Position numbers and translations under genes: made by a program
From: Anaerolineae bacterium
GTDB taxonomy: Bacteria; Chloroflexota; Anaerolineae; Aggregatilineales; Phototrophicaceae
DNA length: 64,000 nucleotides
NCBI GenBank assembly: GCA_017303635.1
Contig: JAFLCG010000017.1
Span: 51,937 to 115,936 of the forward strand
Reading direction: 5' to 3'
Notes under the pieces: generated by a model
Told to the model about the DNA's origin: nothing
Database searches by the model: none
The model's input: the letters and a program-made list of their open reading frames with translations, nothing else
In this document: in pieces, positions 8,908 to 16,173 of the stretch
Layout: every line of letters begins with the position of its first letter
Position numbering within the stretch: the stretch's first letter is position 1

Positions 8908-9407
8908 CCTCGGTAAAAGGCGCGGGCCGGTGCGCGGTTCATATACCAATAGACATATAGGAACGTCAACACACCGATGACAATCCGTCCGCTATCCAGG
9001 GCGGCAAAGAACGCATCGGCAGAACTAGCACCTGACTGATCTGCGGGACCTGAGACAACAAAAGCCAAGACCGCGTTGATGACCAGAATGCCAGCCACAC
9101 TGACCGGAAGTAGCCAGCGCATAGCCGCAGGCCGTCCGCGCCACGCAAAGGCCGCCAACAGTAGAAATATCAAGGCAATGATGATTTGCATACCCGTTCG
9201 CCAATCGGGCAAACCCGTGTAATCAATACCCAAATACGCTGGCTGCATTCCATCTGTACTGATTAGGTTGTCATAAATCCGGCGCCGGATGAGTGCAATG
9301 ATGATGATTTGCGTGAGCGGCAAAAGACTGAAAAGTAACGTACTACTGATAATTGCCAGTGATACACCGAGAGGTCGGCCTGGTTTGGATTCGGGTACAG
9401 ACTGCAT
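8883..9407 (-). CDS. Small polytopic membrane protein, unknown function
   Basis: A 174-aa protein with about four hydrophobic segments (for example VSLAIISSTLLFSLLPLTQI, IIIALIFLLLAAFAW, LLPVSVAGILVINAVLAFVV and IVIGVLTFLYVYWYM). I do not recognise a named family. The ATG at 9407 is chosen over an in-frame start at 9461 because it places the first membrane segment about 15 residues in, behind a short polar N-terminus. The last 25 bases overlap the 3' end of acyl-CoA ligase 2 on the other strand. The region upstream is shared with the divergent BTAD regulator gene. Confidence 0.7.
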   Translation of the reverse strand: MQSVPESKPGRPLGVSLAIISSTLLFSLLPLTQIIIIALIRRRIYDNLISTDGMQPAYLGIDYTGLPDWRTGMQIIIALIFLLLAAFAWRGRPAAMRWLLPVSVAGILVINAVLAFVVSGPADQSGASSADAFFAALDSGRIVIGVLTFLYVYWYMNRAPARAFYRGYFLPSSD

Positions 9408-9451
9408 GAATGACCTCTGAAGTTTTGGATGTAATAGACAACTTACTGACC

Positions 9452-9480
9452 GTGACTGCAATTAAAAACTTTGCTATACT
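9452..9480 (+). promoter_or_regulatory. Probable promoter of the BTAD regulator gene
   Basis: GTGACT (9452-9457, four of six consensus bases), a 17-base spacer and TATACT (9475-9480) lie 47 bp before the ATG at 9528. Confidence 0.45.
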
Positions 9481-9527
9481 AGTTCCACATTACTTGAAGA
9501 ACTCAGTCTACAGGGAAGCCCAAAAAT

Positions 9528-10802
9528 ATGAATAGCCATGAGAATCTCAGCAAGATGATTGAAACTTTTGCTCATGAGTCTCAGCACGCAAGCCTGGTAC
9601 TACTACATCCCCGTAGCCGATACCGATCCTTGCTCGTCGCTCATCTGCTTAATTCAAAAGATAGCAAAGTTTTCTACTATGCCTTTGGCCCTGATGATCT
9701 CAATCTGCAATCGTTCATCACTGGATTAATTCACGATCTATCCTACCAGTATCCCATGTTCGGACGTCACATCAACATCATACCGCAATCCCGCGGGGAT
9801 GACCCTGAAGCCTTAATTGATGCGATGCTCATGGAACTGAATGACCTGGCAAATGGTCAGGAAATTGTATTCGTACTTGATGAGTATGATCGCAGCGATA
9901 CGGCGGACGATATTCAGCAGTTTATCGAGCGCCTGATTGGTCGGCTCCCAGTGGGCATCCGTTTTGTGATTAACGGGCGCACACTACCCCGGTTGCCCTG
10001 GGTCTCGATGATTGCTCAGCGCCGCGCTGTACTGATTGAAGATGAACGCCTGATCGCCAAAGACTTCTATGAAATTGAAACGCAAGGGAAAATAAAGCTA
10101 GAAGTGACCGCCTTCGGACCCGGCAATGTCTACATGAACGGGACTGGCATTGATGTCTGGGAAGGTCACCTGCCCCGCTTACTTTTCTTCTTCACGCTCG
10201 ACCGTCCGATTGTCACCCGCTCAGAGATTTGTACGGCGTTCTGGCCGGAACTCAGTGACGAACAGGCTGTCAATGTCTTTCATGTGACCAAACGCCGTCT
10301 GCACAAAGCCCTCGATATGGATGTCCTGGTACATGATGATGGCTATTACCGTGTCAATCCAGAAATGGCCGTCCATTACGATGTGATGGACTTTGTCAGC
10401 GCGTTGATGGCCGGACGGGATGAAAACAATCCGAATCGTATGGCTGCTTGGCAAAAAGCTATTGATCTGTACCGTGGCCCATTCCTACAGGGACACACTG
10501 ATAACTGGATTACAGCACGGCGTGCAGATTATCGGGCAGGCTATCTGGAAGCGCTAACAGAAATGGCTCATATCCGCCTGAGCGAAGAACGTCCCGAACA
10601 TGCTCTGGCCCTGTTCCAACGCGTGCTGGTAGAAGACTTCAGCCGCGTTGAGACACATGAGCAGGTTATGCGCCTATTCACCCAGATGGGTCGCCGCAGT
10701 GAAGCGGCTGCTCACTACCAGCGCATGAGTGATGAATTCCGCAAATCTGGTATGGTAGTTCCGGCTGAACTCACAACACTATATAACGAAATCGTCGCCT
10801 AG
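9528..10802 (+). CDS. BTAD-domain transcriptional regulator with degenerate ATPase domain
   Basis: A 424-aa protein in three parts. Residues 1-190 resemble the ATPase module of MalT/LuxR-type regulators: a Walker B-like strand is clear (IVFVLDEYDRSD near 122), but the place where a GxxxxGKT loop is expected reads LHPRSRYRSLLVAHLL, without Gly-Lys-Thr. Residues 190-270 look like an OmpR-type winged helix (LTRSEICTAFWP-like: VTRSEICTAFWPELSDEQAV). Residues 280-424 are a BTAD helical-repeat domain (WQKAIDLYRGPFLQG onward) as in SARP activators. Predicted cytosolic DNA-binding regulator; ligand and targets are unknown. It is monocistronic with its own promoter and terminator. Confidence 0.8.
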   Translation: MNSHENLSKMIETFAHESQHASLVLLHPRSRYRSLLVAHLLNSKDSKVFYYAFGPDDLNLQSFITGLIHDLSYQYPMFGRHINIIPQSRGDDPEALIDAMLMELNDLANGQEIVFVLDEYDRSDTADDIQQFIERLIGRLPVGIRFVINGRTLPRLPWVSMIAQRRAVLIEDERLIAKDFYEIETQGKIKLEVTAFGPGNVYMNGTGIDVWEGHLPRLLFFFTLDRPIVTRSEICTAFWPELSDEQAVNVFHVTKRRLHKALDMDVLVHDDGYYRVNPEMAVHYDVMDFVSALMAGRDENNPNRMAAWQKAIDLYRGPFLQGHTDNWITARRADYRAGYLEALTEMAHIRLSEERPEHALALFQRVLVEDFSRVETHEQVMRLFTQMGRRSEAAAHYQRMSDEFRKSGMVVPAELTTLYNEIVA

Positions 10803-10824
10803 CATGTAGTTCCCTGAATATGGA

Positions 10825-10858
10825 CGAAAGGCCCGCTACTCAGCGGGCCCTTCGTTTT
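10825..10858 (+). terminator. Terminator of the BTAD regulator gene
   Basis: CGAAAGGCCCGCT (10825-10837) pairs with AGCGGGCCCTTCG (10842-10854) and is followed by TTTT. It also lies beyond the 3' end of the convergent tRNA-Arg gene. Confidence 0.75.
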
Positions 10859-10868
10859 AGCGCCTTAG

Positions 10869-10942
10869 CGCCCCTGGAGGGATTCGAACCCCCGGCCAAT
10901 CGCTTAGAAGGCGACTGCTCTGGTCCTCTGAGCTACAGGGGC
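10869..10942 (-). tRNA. tRNA-Arg (anticodon TCT)
   Basis: The minus strand folds as a full cloverleaf of 74 nt: acceptor GCCCCTG / CAGGGGC with discriminator G, D-arm containing AGCTCAGAGG, anticodon stem GTCGC/GCGAT with loop CTTCTAA (anticodon TCT, reads AGA), and T-arm GGGGG-TTCGAAT-CCCTC. The CCA end is not encoded. The promoter on the same strand is near consensus. Confidence 0.95.
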
Positions 10943-10952
10943 AGATGTGGGC

Positions 10953-10981
10953 ATTCTACGAGGACGGTGGAAGGCTGTCAA
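10953..10981 (-). promoter_or_regulatory. Promoter of tRNA-Arg
   Basis: On the minus strand TTGACA (10981-10976), a 17-base spacer and TAGAAT (10958-10953) end ten bases before the tRNA 5' end. This is the best sigma70 match in the window and is divergent from the gyrB promoter. Confidence 0.75.
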
Positions 10982-11006
10982 GCAGCATGAATGCCAATCA
11001 GCACCA

Positions 11007-11035
11007 TTGTTCGAGTACGCATTCCGTGCTATAAT
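11007..11035 (+). promoter_or_regulatory. Promoter of gyrB
   Basis: TTGTTC (11007-11012), 17-base spacer, TATAAT (11030-11035). Transcription would start near 11042 and give an ~80-nt leader before the gyrB ATG at 11121. Confidence 0.65.
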
Positions 11036-11046
11036 AATAATGAAGA

Positions 11047-11086
11047 GCGATGTAGATTTCATGAGGAAAATACATCGCCCTTTTCT
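11047..11086 (+). promoter_or_regulatory. Hairpin in the gyrB leader, attenuator-like
   Basis: GCGATGTA (11047-11054) and TACATCGC (11071-11078) are perfect 8-bp arms with a 16-base loop, followed by CCTTTTCTG. The layout resembles a weak intrinsic terminator placed between the promoter and the start codon. An ATG inside the loop (11061) is in frame with gyrB. Confidence 0.45.
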
Positions 11087-11120
11087 GTCCTGCTGGTATT
11101 CATCTTGCGAGGGAACAGGC

Positions 11121-13100
11121 ATGGCGAGTAAAGACACCGCACCCATCCGCCAACAAACGGAAGCTGACATCCGGTATCTTGACCCGATTGAGCACGTTCG
11201 GCTTCGACCGGGTATGTATGTCGGCGGTGTGGATAGCAAAGCACTACACCATCTGGTGTATGAAGTAGTCGACAATTCAATTGACGAGGCGCTGGCCGGG
11301 CGCTGCGATCATATAATCGTCACTTTGCATCCCGATCAGGTCGTTTCAGTGTCGGACAACGGCGGTGGCATCCCAGTCGGTATCAATCCAGATACCAAGC
11401 GCCCCACCGTTGAAGGTGTCATGACGAAGATCGGTATGGGTGGTAAGTTCGGCGGTGGCGCTTATAAGGTCAGCGGTGGTCTGCACGGTGTGGGTGTTTC
11501 AGCCGTCAACGCGCTTTCTGAAGAAATGCGTACAACAATCTTCCGGGAAGGCTACGTCTGGGAACAACAATATCGGGCTGGCAAACCGCACACGGATGTC
11601 AAAAAAATCCGTAAGATGAACCCCGAAGAAAACACTGGTACTATCCAGACTTTCCGACCAGACTTCACTATCCTCGAACGCAATGAGTTCAACTATGACA
11701 CGTTGGAGCGCCGCTTCCGGGAAATGGCTTTTGTCACCCGGCGTGTGACTATTACCCTTCGGGACGAGCGCATCCAGCCCTTTCCCAAAGAAACCACGTT
11801 CTACTTTGAAGGCGGCCTGCACTCTTTCGTGCGTTATGCAAACAAGGGGCGTGCCGTCATTCATGACCCCGTCCACGTTGAGAAAGACATCGAAATCACG
11901 CCTGAAGGCAAAGCGCCGTACACCATCGGTATTGAAGTTGCCTTCCAGTACAATGACTCCGCCAATGTGGTCGAAATGGCTTTCGCCAACACTATCAATA
12001 CTCCCGATGGTGGCACCCATCTGACGGGCTTGCGCTCGGCCATCACCGGAGTGATCAACCGTTTTGCGCGCAAAGCGGGCTATCTGAAGGATAAAGATCC
12101 CAACTTCAGTGGTAACGACACTCTCGAAGGCATCACCGCAATCGTCAGCATCAAGCATCCCTCCCCGTCTTTCGAAAGCCAGACGAAGGTGAAGCTGATT
12201 AACCCGGAGGTGCAGGGGGCAGTTTCGCAGGTCATCACCGAGGCTTTCAATGAATTTCTGGAGCTGAACCAACGGGAAGCTCGGAAAATTGTTGAGAAGT
12301 GCATGATCAGTATGCGCGCTCGTGAAGCCGCCCGCAAAGCCCGCGATTTGGTCCGCAGCGGCCCTAGCCTGCTCGAAAGCAGCACTTTGCCCGGCAAACT
12401 AGCAGACTGCTCACAACGCGGCCCTAATGCCGAGATTTACATCGTTGAAGGTGACTCGGCAGGTGGTAGCGCCAAACAGGGTCGGGATCGTCACTTCCAG
12501 GCAATCCTCCCGTTGCGGGGTAAGATTCTGAACACCGAACGCGCTCGTCTGGACAAGATCCTGGACAACAATGAAATCAAGGCGCTGATCGCTGCCCTCG
12601 GCACCGGGATTGGTGATGACTTCCAAGTGGAAAATATCCGCTATGGGCGCGTTATCATTATGACGGACGCCGATGTAGACGGTAGCCATATCCGCACCCT
12701 CTTGCTGACCTTCTTCTTCCGCCACATGGCCCCGCTCATTCAAGAGGGTCATCTATATATTGCCCAGCCACCCATCTACCATCTCAAGCAGGGTAAGAAC
12801 CTGGAATACGTTTACCCAGAAGCTGGGATGACCGAAGGCGAATTGCTGGCACGGGCGCTCAAGAAGTATAAAGATCCAGATAAAGTGGTTGTGGGACGCT
12901 ATAAGGGTCTGGGTGAAATGAACCCGGAACAGCTCTGGGAAACAACGATGGACCCCACCGCCCGGACGCTCTTGCAAGTGACTATCGAAGATGCAGCTGA
13001 AGCGGATAAAGTCTTCGACATGCTGATGGGTAGCGCAGTACCGCCCCGTCGGCGTTTTATCCAGACCCACGCTCGCAACGTCCGCAATCTGGACATCTAA
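11121..13100 (+). CDS. gyrB: DNA gyrase subunit B
   Basis: ATPase subunit of DNA gyrase (topoisomerase II, negative supercoiling), 659 aa from the ATG at 11121. The GHKL ATP site is seen as VVDNSIDEALAG with SDNGGGIPVG and GGLHGVGVSAVNALS. The transducer domain follows. The Toprim domain carries IYIVEGDSAGGSAKQGRD, PLRGKILN and MTDADVDGSHI. The C-terminal block QLWETTMDPTARTLLQV is GyrB-like; ParE is less likely, though gyrA/parC context is absent. The open frame extends upstream to 10947, but that part covers the promoter. The alternative in-frame ATG at 11061 would add 20 residues and lies inside the leader hairpin loop. GAGGGA precedes the chosen ATG. Confidence 0.93.
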   Translation: MASKDTAPIRQQTEADIRYLDPIEHVRLRPGMYVGGVDSKALHHLVYEVVDNSIDEALAGRCDHIIVTLHPDQVVSVSDNGGGIPVGINPDTKRPTVEGVMTKIGMGGKFGGGAYKVSGGLHGVGVSAVNALSEEMRTTIFREGYVWEQQYRAGKPHTDVKKIRKMNPEENTGTIQTFRPDFTILERNEFNYDTLERRFREMAFVTRRVTITLRDERIQPFPKETTFYFEGGLHSFVRYANKGRAVIHDPVHVEKDIEITPEGKAPYTIGIEVAFQYNDSANVVEMAFANTINTPDGGTHLTGLRSAITGVINRFARKAGYLKDKDPNFSGNDTLEGITAIVSIKHPSPSFESQTKVKLINPEVQGAVSQVITEAFNEFLELNQREARKIVEKCMISMRAREAARKARDLVRSGPSLLESSTLPGKLADCSQRGPNAEIYIVEGDSAGGSAKQGRDRHFQAILPLRGKILNTERARLDKILDNNEIKALIAALGTGIGDDFQVENIRYGRVIIMTDADVDGSHIRTLLLTFFFRHMAPLIQEGHLYIAQPPIYHLKQGKNLEYVYPEAGMTEGELLARALKKYKDPDKVVVGRYKGLGEMNPEQLWETTMDPTARTLLQVTIEDAAEADKVFDMLMGSAVPPRRRFIQTHARNVRNLDI

Positions 13101-13120
13101 TCCGATTTGCATTCAAACAG

Positions 13121-13152
13121 AGAGGCTATCGCTCAGTGAGGATAGCCTCTTT
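13121..13152 (+). terminator. Hairpin terminator after gyrB
   Basis: AGAGGCTATC (13121-13130) and GATAGCCTCT (13141-13150) form a perfect 10-bp stem with a 10-base loop, followed by a short T-tract. It lies between convergent gyrB and the DinB-like gene and could serve gyrB. Confidence 0.6.
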
Positions 13153-13166
13153 GCTTATCGGTTCAT

Positions 13167-13637
13167 TTAACGGAGACGACGCATACTTTCTGCATTGGCA
13201 TGAAAGTACAAGTAATAGAGCCAACCGCGTGGAGTGAGAGGGCCAAACATATTGTGCATAGAACGCAGCGAGGGATCGACTGGTGTAGTGGCTAACTCAA
13301 CCGCCAGGTGGAGCGTAGCCTGTCGGGTTTCATCAAACTGACGCTGCAAGTCGGTATAAGAGGTCTCTTTGGGTGGGCAGTAGCCATCGTATTCATCGTG
13401 TATAAAAGCCTCACCAAGGAAAACCTTCAACCGAGATTGCCCCCAACGTTCAATGCCAATGATATGGTTCAATACTTTGCGGTGATAGTCGTTATCACCC
13501 GCCTTCGTTGCTCGCTCCAAAATCGCATTTCGACCATGTTCCAGATCTTGCTGAAGATCAGTAAAGTTCTTGCGAGCAGCGGGCATCTCGATAAAGAGTT
13601 TTCCGCCCATATGCAAGGCTCTATCAACTAACCTCAT
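13167..13637 (-). CDS. DinB-fold (four-helix bundle) protein
   Basis: A 156-aa protein that looks like the DinB/YfiT metal-binding superfamily: helical, with a first His in KVLNHIIGIERWG (near residue 57) and a C-terminal pair in SMHNMFGPLTP and YLYFHANAESMRRL, which match the spacing of the three-His site in DinB folds. Members are often damage-inducible or thiol-dependent transferases, but the specific role is unknown. The ATG at 13637 has AAAGGA nine bases upstream. It lies between gyrB (convergent) and a CoA-transferase subunit gene on the same strand, 54 bp downstream of it, so the two may be co-transcribed. Confidence 0.6.
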   Translation of the reverse strand: MRLVDRALHMGGKLFIEMPAARKNFTDLQQDLEHGRNAILERATKAGDNDYHRKVLNHIIGIERWGQSRLKVFLGEAFIHDEYDGYCPPKETSYTDLQRQFDETRQATLHLAVELATTPVDPSLRSMHNMFGPLTPRGWLYYLYFHANAESMRRLR

Positions 13638-13691
13638 AGGACAATTCCTTTGCAGGCGTACAATGATTTAGTACACATTGTCATGATCAGA

Positions 13692-14492
13692 TTAGTCCCG
13701 ATTTAGCCACGTCTGTAAATATTCCGTGAATTGACCAGCAGCACAGGCATCTATATAGGCCATCAGTTCGCTTCCAGCCATCGGATAGAGCGGATAGCAA
13801 CTGGTTGGCCAGGCACCCTGAGATGCATCGACCAGGAAATCAACCCCAACCCCCGGTATCACTAAACGATCCAGAGAGCGTTCAACCTTCTTCACCCGAC
13901 GTTCTACGGTCACAATAAGCTGATCCGCCAAGTAGACCAGGTCTTCATCCACTCCGGTATTGTGATTCAGCGCGATATTCCCAGAGTCATCAGCCTCTAG
14001 CGCATGAATCACTGCCACTTGACATCGAATGGCCGGGAAAGCGACTAATTCCTCTCCACTATACGGATCACGAATAGTCTGAATATCCGGGCGCAGGCGT
14101 GGTATATCCGTACCGAGCCAACCCCGTCCCGGCATAAAGCCCACCCCAGCTAATGCCGCCCGAATTCCAAATGCCAGGCTGGCTTCAGTTTCTTCAACGA
14201 CCTTCAAAGTACCTTGTTGAACGGCGCTGGTAAACATGGGGGCAAAACCAAAAGCTTCCAAGCCGGCATAACAGGTGCGAATAGCGCTCACACAGCCAGC
14301 CCCAATTAGCAAATCGGATTCATATCCGGCTGTAAAGGCGAGCAGCGTCAAATCCCGTGGCAGGCGGGCGCGGCTCAAAAGCCAACGAACAAAGGCAATC
14401 GGACGACGATAAAGAGTCATCCCGCCCAGAGCCAGGGTACAACCATCCGGTATCAAATCAGCTGCCTCTGACGGCGTAATCCAACGGGCCAT
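13692..14492 (-). CDS. CoA-transferase subunit A, GctA/IpdA-like
   Basis: A 266-aa class I CoA-transferase family alpha subunit. The N-terminal block LALGGMTLYRRPIAFVRWLL is typical of the glutaconate-CoA-transferase/IpdA branch, and a Rossmann-like core follows with HALEADDSGNIALN near residue 165. Enzymes of this branch act as a heterodimer with a beta subunit; IpdAB in Actinobacteria opens a steroid-derived ring rather than transferring CoA. The likely partner, subunit B, is not adjacent but lies 3.4 kb away at 17917-18735 on the same strand, with three plus-strand genes between. The substrate is unknown. Start ATG at 14492. Confidence 0.83.
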   Translation of the reverse strand: MARWITPSEAADLIPDGCTLALGGMTLYRRPIAFVRWLLSRARLPRDLTLLAFTAGYESDLLIGAGCVSAIRTCYAGLEAFGFAPMFTSAVQQGTLKVVEETEASLAFGIRAALAGVGFMPGRGWLGTDIPRLRPDIQTIRDPYSGEELVAFPAIRCQVAVIHALEADDSGNIALNHNTGVDEDLVYLADQLIVTVERRVKKVERSLDRLVIPGVGVDFLVDASQGAWPTSCYPLYPMAGSELMAYIDACAAGQFTEYLQTWLNRD

Positions 14493-14532
14493 ACAAAGGT
14501 ACTCATTCTGGCGTGGTTCTTACGCCGGATTC

Positions 14533-14561
14533 ATCACTGTCAACGAAAGCCGTATTATAAT
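14533..14561 (+). promoter_or_regulatory. Probable promoter of ctpA
   Basis: TATAAT at 14556-14561 is preceded 17 bases upstream by a weak -35 (ATCACT). It lies 30 bp before the ctpA ATG. On the opposite strand TTGACA (14543-14538) may serve the divergent CoA-transferase gene. Confidence 0.4.
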
Positions 14562-14591
14562 GCCTGCACACGGTACATATGGAGTTCACCC

Positions 14592-15821
14592 ATGAATTCA
14601 TGGATTACCTTTTCAGCACGGTTTAGTCAACTCCGGTTGAGTCTGCTGATGGTTGGCGTATTCGCCGCTGGTTTCTTCCTCGGCAGCCATAGCGGTTTCA
14701 GTCTGGCGCAAAGCGGCACCCGCCTCTCACGAGAGGCAGAACAAGCACTTGAACCTTTGTTCCAGGTCTATAACCTGATTGAAGACGACTATTTGGAAGA
14801 TGTTGAAACCCAGACACTCGTAGACGGCGCGATTAATGGGATGGTAGATTCACTGGGTGACCAGTTTAGCGGCTACATGGACCCCACGATCTACCCAGAA
14901 TTAAACAGTGAGCTCTCCGGGGAGATCATTGGCATTGGGGTCGTGATTGAAACGGTTGAAGAAACGAACGCTATCCGGGTCGTGAGTGTGCTGGAAGGCT
15001 CGCCTGCCGAAAAAGCGGGCGTTGAAGCCGGAGACATCTTCCATAGCATCGACGGCGAAGATGCTACCCAAATGAACCAGACTGAACTATCCGGTCGTGT
15101 GCGTGGGCAGGAAGGCACACTCATCACCATTACTTTCCTACGCGGGGAAGCGCTCGTAGAACTACAGATGCGGCGCGCCCGGATCACCGTACCAAACGTC
15201 GAAAGTGAGATACTGGCCAATAACATCGGCTATATCCGGTTACGGGAATTCAATTCCAACTCACGCCAACTTCTGGACGATGCGATTGCCAACCTGAATA
15301 CAGCGGACTTGCAGGGCCTGGTATTCGACCTGCGTGGTAATCCGGGTGGATTACTCTCGTCAGCCGTCGATATTGCCAGCGCTTTCATTCAGGATGGAGT
15401 GATCCTGTACGAAGACTTTGGCGGTAATCGGGACGAACAAACCTTTAACGCCACAGGAGCCTATGCCGGAGTCACCGCTCCGATTGTCGTGTTGGTGGAT
15501 GAAAACAGCGCCAGCGCTTCCGAACTGGTGGCTGGGGCAATGCAGGACAACGGTGTAGCCACGATCATGGGGCAAGTCACGTTTGGCAAGGGAACTGTTC
15601 AAACCTGGCAAGAATTAGTCAATGGTGGCGGTATTCGTCTAACCATTGCCCGCTGGCTAACCCCTGAACGCAACTGGATCCATGAGCAGGGCGTGACACC
15701 CGATATCCTGGTAGAACCAGCACCGGAAGGCAGCCCGGAAGACTTTGACCCGCAGTTAGAGGCCGCACTGGAATTCCTGCGCGAGGTTGCAACACAAACC
15801 AGCACTTCTCAAAACGGCTAA
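14592..15821 (+). CDS. ctpA: Carboxy-terminal processing protease, S41 family
   Basis: Secreted or membrane-anchored serine protease, 409 aa. Residues 15-40 form a signal/anchor segment (LSLLMVGVFAAGFFLG). A PDZ domain follows (GIGVVIETVEETNAIRVVSV to about residue 195), then the S41 catalytic core with LRGNPGGLL, the nucleophile Ser in SASASELVAGAM (near 310) and the general-base Lys in FGKGTVQTW (near 333). These residues are all intact. Family members trim the C-termini of exported proteins. It precedes secG by 73 bp; both have a -10-like box of their own, so co-regulation is uncertain. Confidence 0.92.
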   Translation: MNSWITFSARFSQLRLSLLMVGVFAAGFFLGSHSGFSLAQSGTRLSREAEQALEPLFQVYNLIEDDYLEDVETQTLVDGAINGMVDSLGDQFSGYMDPTIYPELNSELSGEIIGIGVVIETVEETNAIRVVSVLEGSPAEKAGVEAGDIFHSIDGEDATQMNQTELSGRVRGQEGTLITITFLRGEALVELQMRRARITVPNVESEILANNIGYIRLREFNSNSRQLLDDAIANLNTADLQGLVFDLRGNPGGLLSSAVDIASAFIQDGVILYEDFGGNRDEQTFNATGAYAGVTAPIVVLVDENSASASELVAGAMQDNGVATIMGQVTFGKGTVQTWQELVNGGGIRLTIARWLTPERNWIHEQGVTPDILVEPAPEGSPEDFDPQLEAALEFLREVATQTSTSQNG

Positions 15822-15827
15822 CTGGAC

Positions 15828-15856
15828 TGGGCAAGGTGGCGGGTACATGCTATACT
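15828..15856 (+). promoter_or_regulatory. Probable promoter of secG
   Basis: TGGGCA (15828-15833, four of six consensus bases), a 17-base spacer and TATACT (15851-15856) preceded by TGC. It lies 38 bp before the secG ATG. Confidence 0.45.
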
Positions 15857-15894
15857 GCGCCCACTTAAATCCGCAGTGACGGAGTGAATATACT

Positions 15895-16125
15895 ATGCAG
15901 GTAGCACTGCAAATTGCATCTATAGTGTTCTCGATCATCCTCGTCGTCCTCATCAGCCTGCAGGTCAAGGGCGGCGTGTTAGGAAGTCTGCTGGGTGGTG
16001 ATGCTGGTGGCGGTATTGCCCGCACCCGGCGCGGCCTGGAAAAGACCCTCTTTCAGATCACAATTGGCCTGAGCATCGCCTTCCTGGCGATCTGCATTCT
16101 GGCCTATGTGACCTATCGCGGCTAG
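15895..16125 (+). CDS. secG: Protein translocase subunit SecG
   Basis: A 76-aa inner-membrane protein with two hydrophobic helices (IASIVFSIILVVLISLQV and ITIGLSIAFLAICILAYV) separated by a Gly-rich loop (GVLGSLLGGDAGGGIARTRRG) and the conserved RTRRGLEK turn. It has the size and plan of SecG, the non-essential third subunit of the SecYEG channel that assists the SecA cycle. CGGAG lies 8-12 bases before the ATG. A hairpin separates it from the solute-binding protein gene downstream. Confidence 0.9.
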   Translation: MQVALQIASIVFSIILVVLISLQVKGGVLGSLLGGDAGGGIARTRRGLEKTLFQITIGLSIAFLAICILAYVTYRG

Positions 16126-16130
16126 GTACG

Positions 16131-16154
16131 ATGTGGGCGGTTAGTCGCCCACAT
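16131..16154 (+). terminator. Hairpin between secG and solute-binding protein gene
   Basis: ATGTGGGCG (16131-16139) and CGCCCACAT (16146-16154) form a perfect 9-bp stem. No T-tract follows, so it may attenuate rather than fully terminate. Confidence 0.4.
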
Positions 16155-16173
16155 AACCCCGATTTAAGCATTC

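Noticed and set aside
10947..11120. N-terminal extension of gyrB from 10947
   Set aside because: These codons cover the gyrB promoter and most of its leader; the family N-terminus begins after the ATG at 11121.
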